DNA of 64,000 nucleotides, taken from contig JAQBVJ010000008.1 of NCBI GenBank assembly GCA_027623235.1, positions 15,001 to 79,000 of the forward strand. Direction: 5' to 3'. This stretch comes from Planctomycetota bacterium. Lineage in GTDB: Bacteria; Planctomycetota; Planctomycetia; Planctomycetales; Planctomycetaceae. Below the pieces are notes generated by a model. The model saw nothing but the letters and a program-made list of their open reading frames with translations. It was not told the origin of the DNA and did no database searches. A program made the position numbers and the translations under genes. Position 1 is the first letter of the stretch. Each line of letters begins with the position of its first letter. This document shows positions 19,501 through 26,104 of the stretch, piece after piece.

Positions 19501-19692
19501 GACACTGTTGCGATCGGTGATCGCCAGCCCGGCGAGCCCCAGTTCCGCAGCTCGATTGACCAGTTCATCCGGATGAGAAGCGCCTTCCAGAAACGAAAAA
19601 TTCGTTCGGCAATGCAGCTCGGCATAGCAGCCGGCAGGTTGTGAGGTTGTCGGCGCGGCAGCTCGGCGTTTTGCGGGAGGTTGATCGGGCAC
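16534..19692 (-). CDS. dnaE2: Error-prone DNA polymerase III alpha subunit, DnaE2 (ImuC)
   Basis: A 1052-aa C-family polymerase, the usual length for DnaE2 and shorter than replicative DnaE1. It has an N-terminal PHP domain ('AELHCRTNFSFLEGASHPDEL', residues 24-44), GRGSAANS at 352-359, and the catalytic Asp motif PDIDIDFEH at 391-399. The finger/palm block 'TGALITYRTRSAIRDVGKALG' and a C-terminal OB domain ('VRVAGIVLNRQHPGTARGVTF') follow. Together with ImuA and ImuB it forms the SOS-induced mutasome that carries out translesion synthesis. The start is GTG 19692 with a strong AGGAG Shine-Dalgarno 7 nt upstream. It diverges from the SRAP gene across 74 bp; the two promoters must sit in that gap, but I could not identify a LexA box there. 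Confidence 0.95.
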   Translation of the reverse strand: MPDQPPAKRRAAAPTTSQPAGCYAELHCRTNFSFLEGASHPDELVNRAAELGLAGLAITDRNSVSGIVRAHVAAKSAGLKLLIGAEITPVDAQPVVLLATDRRAYAQLSLLITHGRRNAAKGDCQLTFDDVTRHSSGLLACVPLTRCLKDQQNSLSHYRECFGDRCYGLAELHRGPHDDLLLHQMSRLAREASVPLAAANDIHYHIPERQPLQDVLTAIRHGCPVAELGDRRFPNAERHLKSAAAMRQLFAQMSVAVLRTKEVADRCSFSLDELRYEYPEELCPKGRRATEYLEELTWRGASDRYPNGVPRKVGDQINHELKLIRELRYEAYFLTVWDLVRFARGRGILCQGRGSAANSAVCYCLGVTAVDPDRFNTLFERFISHERNEPPDIDIDFEHERREEVIQYIYEKYGRDRAGMTGALITYRTRSAIRDVGKALGFSIDRITRLSKMHDRTAPEESQDWLRSGGLDPEAKRTKQFLKLIEDIRHFPRHLSQHVGGMIFTRGRLSELVPIENASMPGRTVVQWDKDDLDALGILKVDCLSLGMLTAIRKSFDLIQLFEKTQDPDSESKKLTLASIPSEDPGVYQMIRKADTIGVFQIESRAQMSMLPRLKPEKFYDLVIEIAIVRPGPIQGDMVHPYLRRKAGLEAVTYPDDRIRDVLCRTLGVPIFQEQAMKLAVVAAGFTPGEADQLRRAMGAWRRQGVIDRFYQKFIDGMLDNGYDIDFAERVFKQIQGFGEYGFPESHSASFALLAYASAWLKRYHPAAFTAALINSQPMGFYVPAQLVADARRHGVEVRPVDVSHSEWDCTLEEENRQPALRLGFRMISGLPQSMAESIVRIRELRSFESFDEFRIRTRLDSSTLSRLSRADAFCSLKLPRRPALWNSLPNQQHQPLFDRQPDSEQLPSLPQMSEFTQIVADYRATGLSLKGHPLQSFRPQLQDRGVIPADSLAKHEQNRRVRVAGIVLNRQHPGTARGVTFMTLEDETGTANLIVHPNVWARFRTIARTATALVARGILQKESQVIHIIVDDLQNLSAPLAGGRYRSRDFH

Positions 19693-19766
19693 GGCAGGCT
19701 CCTTCAGCAGACGCTGTCGAGAAACGGTCGCTGGCTGGAGTCGGCAGGACGCGATAGCTTTTCGCC

Positions 19767-20405
19767 ATGTGCCATCGATTTAACGTGAAACAGAATCTGC
19801 GACAGATTGCCGAGCCGTTCGAAAACGCTCAGCTTCGATTCGATCTTGTCCCGGAAACCGACCGGTACCCGATGAGCGATGTCGTGGTCATCCGGCGCGA
19901 TGCGGAAACGGACGACTGGATCATCGAGCTGCGGCAGTGGGGCTGGCTGCCGTCTCACTGGAAACCCTCGGCGAATTACACGACGCGAAAGAAGTACCAG
20001 CGGGAACGGTTTAACGCTCGCAGCGAAACAGTGGATTCGACCTGGGGATTCCGCCGGGCGTTCACTTCGCAGCGCTGCGTGCTGGCGGGCAGCGAATTTT
20101 ACGAGCCGTACGTTGGCGGCGGTGAAGCTCGCTACACCGTTGACGGTGGTCTGTTCTTTTTTGCCGGGCTGTGGGACCACTGGGAAGGCGATGGCGAATC
20201 GGTCGACTCGTGCACGATGCTGACAACCGAAGCCAACCCGCTGGTGGCTGCCAATCGGACGGGACGCTTGAGGCAGCCCGTCCTCCTCACAGACATCCAA
20301 CAGGTCGCTCGATACTGCGACCTGGAAATCACGGAACGGTCGCCCCTGGCTGATCTGCTTGCGCCGCTCTCCGAGGACGCCATGACGATTCATCATCCCG
20401 AGTGA
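19767..20405 (+). CDS. SRAP / SOS response-associated peptidase (YedK/HMCES family), variant
   Basis: A 212-aa SRAP-domain protein. These proteins bind abasic sites in single-stranded DNA through the N-terminal Cys, forming a thiazolidine crosslink. Cys2 is present (MCHRF), as are the Asn of 'FNARSET' (Asn83) and the Glu of 'EFYEPY' (Glu113), spaced exactly as Asn75 and Glu105 in E. coli YedK. 'LRQWGWLPSHW' and 'TMLTTEAN' are also recognisable. The conserved His of the HxRMPVIL motif appears replaced: here the text is 'TGRLRQPVLL', putting Arg167 at the His position. The gene sits on the opposite strand between imuB (convergent, 2 bp apart) and dnaE2 (divergent), so it belongs physically to the SOS cassette. 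Confidence 0.88.
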   Translation: MCHRFNVKQNLRQIAEPFENAQLRFDLVPETDRYPMSDVVVIRRDAETDDWIIELRQWGWLPSHWKPSANYTTRKKYQRERFNARSETVDSTWGFRRAFTSQRCVLAGSEFYEPYVGGGEARYTVDGGLFFFAGLWDHWEGDGESVDSCTMLTTEANPLVAANRTGRLRQPVLLTDIQQVARYCDLEITERSPLADLLAPLSEDAMTIHHPE

Positions 20406-20407
20406 CC

Positions 20408-21904
20408 TCATTCAAACAGTCCATGCAGAAACCATTGACCTGCCCGATCCCGGAACAGCCAGAACCGGGATCCGCCGGTTGTTTCGAGCAGGCAGTAATC
20501 TCGATGAGTCGTTCCGGAATCCTGCCACCAGCCCGTTGAAATCCGCTCGACTCGAGTGCTCCTGGCCACTTGCTGCTGCTGCTGCCAGTAGAAACTTTCG
20601 GGGATTCCATCAGAGCTGGTTGCGGTTACTCGAACGGGCTCCGGGGACGAGAACAGAATCAACGGTCGAACTGTTATCGGAAGCGTCCCGCCATCAGTCG
20701 GATGCTTCCGCTTCGAAGTGGTCTCTGTCAGCGACGAGAATCCCACAGCCTGTTCGGGGATGGCTTCGGGCAGCAGGTGAGGCCGGACGACAGCGTCTTC
20801 GCCGAGCCGCGTACTGAGTCGCTCGACGAGGCTTCGCACCTCTCTGCTGGCATCGCCTGGTTCCTGGATCGTCGCGAACAGACCTCGCTGTCGGGTCTGA
20901 AGTGTCGCCACGACGGACGCTTCCATCTGCACCGTGTGCAGTCGGGCCGGAACGGAAGTCACTTCCAGTTTCAGTTCGAGCAGCTTCAGCACGTGCGGAA
21001 GCGAATTCACGGCCCGAGCCAGTCGGATGTCCAGCGAAGCCGGTTCTTTCGATTCACTTTCCAGACGCAGTGTGAGTTTCAGCAGTCCCTGGCCGCGAGA
21101 GCTCAATGTGTCAAGAATTTTCGCCAGCAGATCCGGGCAGACATACTGAATGGCCTGCGAGGCAGAGATGGGTTCTTCCGTTGTCCATGTCTCGCGGATC
21201 GGCTCCGGCCGAGGAACCGGGACGATCAACTCTTCACGGCGACCGTACAGCTGGCCAAGCCGCTCGTTCAACACGCTGCCGAAGCGCGACGGCAGCGAAT
21301 CTTCCGGCAGCGCCGACAACTGGCCGACGTACCGGAGATCGAACTCCCGCAGTTGAGTGACCAGCCGGTCCGGAATCCGCAGCGCCTCGACCGGCAATGA
21401 CCTTAGCCGACGATCCGAACCGGTGCAGTGGCCGTACCGGGCGATGGCCCACGCGGCTCCGATCGTTTTTGCGGCGGCGACATGAGCGAAATAACTCCGC
21501 TCGGCCAGATCGATCACCAGTTGCCGGGCCAGACCGGACTCGCCCCCGAACAAATGCCCGCAGCCGGAAATGTCGAGCACCAGGCAATGCGCTTCTCCGG
21601 AAAGCTCTAACCCGACGGACGGACTGTAGTGGTCACAGAGCCCGGCCAGATTTCTGAGTTCCCTCGAATCGGCATCGGCATCGTGGGGAAGGAAAAGTGC
21701 AGACTCGATCAGAGCCTGCGCCTCGGCGAGCGGCATGCCCGCGCGAACTCCGTGCCGCTTTGCCTCGCCAGACGCAATGACGACCTGCGCGCAGTTGCCC
21801 GACTCGACATAAAGAACGCACGCTGCGGATTTCGCTTCCGGCAGTTCATTGTTCAGTCGCTGAATCGGAAAGTCCGGCAGCCAGACACACAGCACCCGTT
21901 TCAT
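20408..21904 (-). CDS. imuB: ImuB, Y-family DNA polymerase-like mutasome subunit
   Basis: 498 aa from the ATG at 21904, which gives the typical start 'MKRVLCVWLPDFPIQRL'; an in-frame extension to 22003 overlaps imuA further and is unlikely. The protein is Y-family-like: 'AQVVIASGEAKRHGVRAGMPLAEAQAL', 'LGLELSGEAHCLVLDISGCGHLFGGE' (palm) and a little-finger region. As in other ImuB proteins, the acidic catalytic residues of true Y polymerases are not in their usual places, so it is probably a non-catalytic bridge to the beta clamp and DnaE2. Its start lies 59 bp inside the 3' end of imuA, implying translational coupling. Confidence 0.92.
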   Translation of the reverse strand: MKRVLCVWLPDFPIQRLNNELPEAKSAACVLYVESGNCAQVVIASGEAKRHGVRAGMPLAEAQALIESALFLPHDADADSRELRNLAGLCDHYSPSVGLELSGEAHCLVLDISGCGHLFGGESGLARQLVIDLAERSYFAHVAAAKTIGAAWAIARYGHCTGSDRRLRSLPVEALRIPDRLVTQLREFDLRYVGQLSALPEDSLPSRFGSVLNERLGQLYGRREELIVPVPRPEPIRETWTTEEPISASQAIQYVCPDLLAKILDTLSSRGQGLLKLTLRLESESKEPASLDIRLARAVNSLPHVLKLLELKLEVTSVPARLHTVQMEASVVATLQTRQRGLFATIQEPGDASREVRSLVERLSTRLGEDAVVRPHLLPEAIPEQAVGFSSLTETTSKRKHPTDGGTLPITVRPLILFSSPEPVRVTATSSDGIPESFYWQQQQQVARSTRVERISTGWWQDSGTTHRDYCLLETTGGSRFWLFRDRAGQWFLHGLFE

Positions 21905-22598
21905 CGCAGATATCCAGTTCGATGGTTCGATCGATGACGCCTCCCTTCGCGTAGACACATCGCACGGCCACTCGCCGAAAGAACGTCCCTCGCGGCGCGG
22001 CACGAGGCGAAATTAACAGCCGGATATCCGCCCAGCCTGACAGACTCTGAGCCGTCGCCGGACGCAGCAGCAGACCAATCGCTGTTCCCGATTCGGCAGC
22101 CAGCTGCAGACGGCGAAACTCCTGAGGTTTCAGGAAATCAATCTGAGAAAGCACGGCACCGATGCCGGGACACTTGAGTGACTGTTCCAGAGCCCACAGC
22201 TCATGAACCCGCGATTCCGGCCTCACCAGAATCACGTTGTTCAGTCGCGTGCCGGTCGCGGCCAGCGCCGGCGCATAAAACTGTCTCAGCCGATCCACAA
22301 TGACCAGCGGCCCCTCACGCTGAGCCTGTCTGGCAACCCGCATCACCAGCGAAGCCGCTCCCCCGCCAGGCCGGGCGGCGATCCATTCGCTGAGCGTTCC
22401 GCGCAGCAGACCTCGGTCAGGCAGAATGGCGTCCAGTGCCGAAACGGAAGTCGAGACCACATCCTTCTCGCAGGCTTCTCTGCGAAGCCCGTGCGACAGG
22501 CCTCGCAGATTCGACCGCAGTTCCAGGATCGCAGCGGCACGATCCTGCGCTGGCGGGCGACTCGTCGGGATTTGCTGAATAACCATGAGCCGCCTCAC
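21846..22598 (-). CDS. imuA: ImuA, RecA-like SOS mutasome protein
   Basis: About 250 aa, RecA/SulA-like. It has 'SVSALDAILPDRGLLRGTLSEWIAA' near the N-terminus, where RecA-type proteins have 'G...LD..L..GG.P.G...E', followed by 'ASLVMRVARQAQREGPLVIVD'. Walker A is degenerate, as is common for ImuA. It works with ImuB and DnaE2 in SOS mutagenesis. The GTG start at 22598 overlaps the lexA stop codon by 4 nt (GTGA). An ATG at 22586 with a GAGG Shine-Dalgarno is an equally good start. The overlap at both ends makes lexA-imuA-imuB one tightly coupled transcription unit. Confidence 0.88.
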   Translation of the reverse strand: MRRLMVIQQIPTSRPPAQDRAAAILELRSNLRGLSHGLRREACEKDVVSTSVSALDAILPDRGLLRGTLSEWIAARPGGGAASLVMRVARQAQREGPLVIVDRLRQFYAPALAATGTRLNNVILVRPESRVHELWALEQSLKCPGIGAVLSQIDFLKPQEFRRLQLAAESGTAIGLLLRPATAQSLSGWADIRLLISPRAAPRGTFFRRVAVRCVYAKGGVIDRTIELDICDETGAVCLAAGLSDSATEQ

Positions 22599-23197
22599 CG
22601 ATTCCCCATCAGTCGTACCACGCCGACGACGATCCCTTCAATGGCCACGTCCTCGGCCCGGCAGAAGATCGGCTCCATGCTGGAGTTGGCTGGCTGCAGC
22701 CGGATGCGGCGTTTATCCGGCTCTCGATAAAACCGCTTCAGCGTCGCCTCGTCGCCAATCCGAGCGACAACCAGATCGCCATCGGTGCACGTTTCCTGCT
22801 TCCGCACAACAACCATGTCGCCATCCGCGATGGCCTCTTCGATCATCGATTCGCCCCGGACCCGCAGTGCAAAGTGATTCTCGTCCGAGAACCCGCTCAG
22901 ATCGATCCGTTCTTCCCGATCCTCAATCGCTTCAATGGGAGGCCCGGCCGCCACGATGCCGGCCAGACGAATTCCAGCGGACTCGACCAGCTGCAGTCCC
23001 CGGTGCCCCGCCTGCCGGCGCAGGTATCCAGCCTCGACGAGATTGTTCACATGAAAAAGAGCTGTGTGAGGAGACCCGTACCGAAACTCCGCCTGAATCT
23101 CACGAAGCGAAGGCGACCGCCCTGTCGAGCGAATCTGCCCGGCCACGAAACTCAGAACCCGAGCCTGCGCATCCGTGAGAGAACGCTGTTCAGTCAT
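22595..23197 (-). CDS. lexA: LexA repressor
   Basis: 200 aa from the ATG at 23197; the open frame runs to 23275, but MTEQRSLTDAQ is the normal LexA start. The N-terminal winged helix is clear ('LREIQAEFRYGSPHTALFHV'). The self-cleavage site A84-G85 lies in 'IVAAGPP', with catalytic Ser117 in 'RGESMIEE' and Lys154 in 'EATLKRF'. The 37-residue Ser-Lys spacing equals that of E. coli LexA (119/156). On DNA damage, RecA filaments trigger cleavage and derepress the SOS genes. It heads the imuA-imuB operon, so it very likely autoregulates the cassette. The recognition helix differs from the E. coli type, so the operator should not be assumed to be CTGT-N8-ACAG. Confidence 0.95.
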   Translation of the reverse strand: MTEQRSLTDAQARVLSFVAGQIRSTGRSPSLREIQAEFRYGSPHTALFHVNNLVEAGYLRRQAGHRGLQLVESAGIRLAGIVAAGPPIEAIEDREERIDLSGFSDENHFALRVRGESMIEEAIADGDMVVVRKQETCTDGDLVVARIGDEATLKRFYREPDKRRIRLQPANSSMEPIFCRAEDVAIEGIVVGVVRLMGNR

Positions 23198-23246
23198 CTC
23201 TGAACCCCACAACTGGATCGGCCGAAAGAGGCTTAAATCTTCATCT

Positions 23247-23285
23247 AATCCAATTGTATTACCACGGAGCGGCAACGGGAATGGA
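23247..23285 (-). promoter_or_regulatory. Candidate lexA promoter/operator
   Basis: Upstream of lexA on its coding strand there is a TACAAT (-10-like, complement of 23253-23258) with a weak TTCCCG 17 nt upstream. The -10 is embedded in a 14-bp near-perfect palindrome, AAT-x-CAATTG-x-ATT (23247-23260), about 50 bp before the lexA ATG. A palindrome over the -10 of an autoregulated repressor gene is a sensible operator candidate. No matching site was found in the dnaE2/SRAP gap. Confidence 0.3.
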
Positions 23286-23328
23286 AGGAGTGTTCAGGTC
23301 AAGGCTCGCGCCCACACCGTCAGGACGT

Positions 23329-24828
23329 CTAAGCGATCATCTCGGTCACGACCTGGCTGTCTTCCGGGACGATCGTCACCGGGCGGCCGTTTCGGTCGGG
23401 GATCGTTGTGTGTGGATCGATGCCCAGCAGGTAGTGCATTGTGGCGAGGGCGTCTTTCGGGCCGACGGGGCGCGACGTGACTTCGCCAGCCTGGCTGTCG
23501 GTACTGCCGATCACGTTGCCGCGAGTGACTCCGCCACCGGCGAAGATGCTCGAATAAGCCTTCGCCCAGTGATCGCGGCCGCCGCCCTTTGCAGAGTTCA
23601 GTCGCGGCGTTCGGCCGTGCTCGCTGATGCACACAACGAGGGTCTCGTCGAGCAGACCGCGCTGTTCCAGGTCAAGGATTAATCCAGAGAACGCGCGATC
23701 GAACGGCGGCATCAGCTGATCTTTCATACGCGGGTAGTGCTCAACGTGAGTGTCCCACGCGTCGCCGGCCAGACCGTACTCGTCCCAGAAAACGGAACAC
23801 AGTCGAGTCCCCGCCTCGACCATTCGCCGCGCGGCCAGGCAGCCCTGGCCGAACAGCGTCATCCCGTAAAGATCGCGCGTCGATTGCGGCTCGCGCCGCG
23901 TGTCGAGCGCCTCAGCAACCTTCGGCGTGCCGACCAGGGAGAACGCCATCTCCTGAAACTTGCCGAGTGACCGACCAGCCGGAGATCGTTCGAGGTCTCG
24001 CCGTGACTGATCGAACTGAGTCAGCAGTGAACGCCGTCGATCGATCCGGTCGAGCGTCACGCTCGGCAGCGGAGCCGTCGAGGCGATGCGGAAATGCGTT
24101 TCTTTGTCGCAGCCGAGGTACGGTTCCGGGCCGTCGAAAGAGAACTGGCCGTTGGCTCGTTCTTTGTGAATGTCGACGGTGCCTTTGCCGACGAACTCCG
24201 TCCATGTCGGATTGAAGCCGGCTCCCAGAAAGGCGCCGTACGGACCAGCTCGAAATGGCTGATCGCTGCGCTGACTGCTGAAGTGAAACGGCAGAGCGAC
24301 GTTCTGCACAAAGTCGGCCTCGCCCCCGCGTCGCCGCCGGTCGACGTACTCGACGACGGATCCAAACCACGGGTGATGAGCCGGGTCGTACGGGCTGAGT
24401 TCCATGCCGACGTCGATCGCCGGAATTCCGGTCATCGCATAGGCGACGCCATGAATCGGCTGGCTGTGAGTCATCGACCGGATGACCGTTGTGCGGTCCA
24501 TGATTTTCGCGGTGTGAGGCAGCAGCTCGCAAACATCCATGCCAGGCATCGACGAGGCGATCGGGTTCATCGTCCCGCGAATCTCGACGGGAGCCTTCGG
24601 TTTCATATCGAAGGTTTCCAGCTGACTTGGCGATCCGTACAGAAAGAGCAGGATGCAGTTCTTCGCCTTGCCGAAACCGGCACCGGCTGTCGCAGCAACG
24701 TTCGCATCTTCCGCCGCCAGGAGCTGAGACAGCCCCAGTCCGCCCGCGCCAAGAGCTCCCGCGTGCAGGAATTCCCGGCGGGAAACGCCGTTGCAGAGTT
24801 TTCGATTGGAACCAGAAATCCGCAGCAT
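23329..24828 (-). CDS. DUF1501 protein with Tat leader
   Basis: 499 aa from the ATG at 24828, which has a GGAG Shine-Dalgarno 7-9 nt upstream; an upstream TTG at 24849 is less likely. The twin-arginine leader is 'SRREFLHAGALGAGGLGLSQ'. DUF1501 features include 'CILLFLYGSPSQLETFDMKP', 'EIRGTMNPI', 'RDLYGMTLFGQGCLAARRMVEAG', 'WDTHVEHYPRMKDQLMPPFD', 'SEHGRTPRLNSAKGGGRDHW' and 'VIGSTDSQAGEV'. It has a sulfatase/phosphatase-like fold, is exported, and its substrate is unknown. It lies upstream of lexA in the same direction, but lexA seems to have its own promoter. Confidence 0.88.
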   Translation of the reverse strand: MLRISGSNRKLCNGVSRREFLHAGALGAGGLGLSQLLAAEDANVAATAGAGFGKAKNCILLFLYGSPSQLETFDMKPKAPVEIRGTMNPIASSMPGMDVCELLPHTAKIMDRTTVIRSMTHSQPIHGVAYAMTGIPAIDVGMELSPYDPAHHPWFGSVVEYVDRRRRGGEADFVQNVALPFHFSSQRSDQPFRAGPYGAFLGAGFNPTWTEFVGKGTVDIHKERANGQFSFDGPEPYLGCDKETHFRIASTAPLPSVTLDRIDRRRSLLTQFDQSRRDLERSPAGRSLGKFQEMAFSLVGTPKVAEALDTRREPQSTRDLYGMTLFGQGCLAARRMVEAGTRLCSVFWDEYGLAGDAWDTHVEHYPRMKDQLMPPFDRAFSGLILDLEQRGLLDETLVVCISEHGRTPRLNSAKGGGRDHWAKAYSSIFAGGGVTRGNVIGSTDSQAGEVTSRPVGPKDALATMHYLLGIDPHTTIPDRNGRPVTIVPEDSQVVTEMIA

Positions 24829-24954
24829 CCGTGAGCTCCGGTGAGGCAACTACGACGTCCGTTTGAGTCGTCGATGTCGAGGAAATTCGAGAGTTCCCCA
24901 CGGTATCGGCAGATTCGTGTGACAGCAACCAGTTCGAGGGAGCGGCAGCGCACT

Positions 24955-25090
24955 GTGGAGAAACAGCAGAGTGGAGAAACAGCAGAGTGGAAAAACATCA
25001 AAGTGAGAAGTGCAAAATGCAAAGTGAAAAACCTCGCGCCACACAGATTTTCAATTTGCACTTTTCATTTGTCACTTTTCATTTTGCACT
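24955..25090. repeat. A/T-rich repeat zone: 16-bp tandem repeats plus an 18-bp inverted repeat
   Basis: Between two leftward genes (24829-25176) the base composition drops sharply. It holds two perfect 16-bp tandem copies (24955-24970, 24971-24986) and a degenerate third. These are followed by an inverted repeat whose left arm (25009-25026) pairs with 25073-25090 at 17 of 18 positions around a 46-bp loop. No reading frame here looks coding. The rest of the 350-bp gap shows nothing recognisable. Confidence 0.75.
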
Positions 25091-25176
25091 CTGCGCTGCG
25101 GAGTCATGCGGCAACCCCTCATCTGGCCTCCGGCCATCTTTCCCCCAGGCAGAGAAGAGACCGGGGCGAATCCTGG

Positions 25177-25860
25177 CTACGCGGCGCGAGCCTGCGGCGA
25201 CTCAGCGACCCGGCGTTCAGCCTCCTCGTTGAGCTGGTCCATCGCTGTCTGCAGCTTCGCCGTGTACTCGTCAAGTTCCTCACGGGACGCCTTCTTCGGA
25301 ACCTCGATCGGAGTTCCCGCCAGCACGACGACCTTCGCAAACGGCGAAGGGATCATCTGGTCGGTCCAGCTGCCTTTGATCTTCCAGCACCGGGAGGCAG
25401 CAAACGCGGTCGGGACGAGCGGCTTGCCGGTTTTTGCGGCGAGGTATGTCAGGCCCGGTTTGAGTTCGCGTCTCGGGCCGCGCGGACCGTCGGGGGTGAG
25501 CACGATGTGGTGGTCCTTCGTGTCTTCGATCAGCCGTCGCAGTGCCGTCGCTCCGCCTTTCGAGCTCGAACCACGCACCGACGGGATGCCCGCCGACTTC
25601 AGGATATTCGCCACGTAAGAACCGTCGTTGTGCTGCCCGACAAGAGCCATCGTCGCTGGCTGTTTTCCAGCAAAGACCGGGACGATCATCGAGTCATGCC
25701 AGACCGAGTAGATGAAAGTCTGGCCGTGGGCGACCTGGTACGGATTCGTCTCGGGAACGTCGAAATCGAATTCGATCCGCAGCGTGCGGAACAGCACCCG
25801 GAACGAGCTGGTCATTCCGGCCGAAAGCGTTGAGTTCAAAAGAGGATGCTGAATTCGCAT
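25177..25860 (-). CDS. Lysophospholipid acyltransferase-family protein (DUF374)
   Basis: A 227-aa protein with the DUF374/acyltransferase signature: 'TFIYSVWHDSMIVP' (the H-x4-D-type catalytic site), 'VRGSSSKGGATALRRLIE', 'LTPDGPRGPRRELKPGLTYLAAKTGKPLVP' and 'AKVVVLAGTPIEVP'. DUF374 proteins are related to the LpxL/PlsC acyltransferases that add acyl chains to lipid A precursors or lysophospholipids at the inner membrane. No strong N-terminal transmembrane helix is visible, so it may be a peripheral membrane enzyme. The exact acceptor is unknown. The gene is flanked by long intergenic gaps and seems monocistronic. Confidence 0.85.
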   Translation of the reverse strand: MRIQHPLLNSTLSAGMTSSFRVLFRTLRIEFDFDVPETNPYQVAHGQTFIYSVWHDSMIVPVFAGKQPATMALVGQHNDGSYVANILKSAGIPSVRGSSSKGGATALRRLIEDTKDHHIVLTPDGPRGPRRELKPGLTYLAAKTGKPLVPTAFAASRCWKIKGSWTDQMIPSPFAKVVVLAGTPIEVPKKASREELDEYTAKLQTAMDQLNEEAERRVAESPQARAA

Positions 25861-26104
25861 CGTCCGCCATCCTTTGCGGTGAGTCGATTTTTGCCGTACG
25901 CCGAACCCGGCAGGATTTCCGTTTCAGCGGGAATTCCAGTCAGCCAGGTGAGCCGCTCTTTACCAGAAACGGCCGATTTCTCCAATAACGCTCCTGCCTG
26001 GTTGGCCGAGACCGTCACTCTCGCTTCGAGTTCTGGAAAAGGGAAATGCGCTTGCGGCTCGGCGAGAGCCTCGCCCTCCCGGATGCGGACGAACGGGACG
26101 CGGC

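Noticed and set aside
24841-25833. 330-codon plus-strand open frame
   Set aside because: Antisense of the acyltransferase gene plus the repeat island; no protein-like features.
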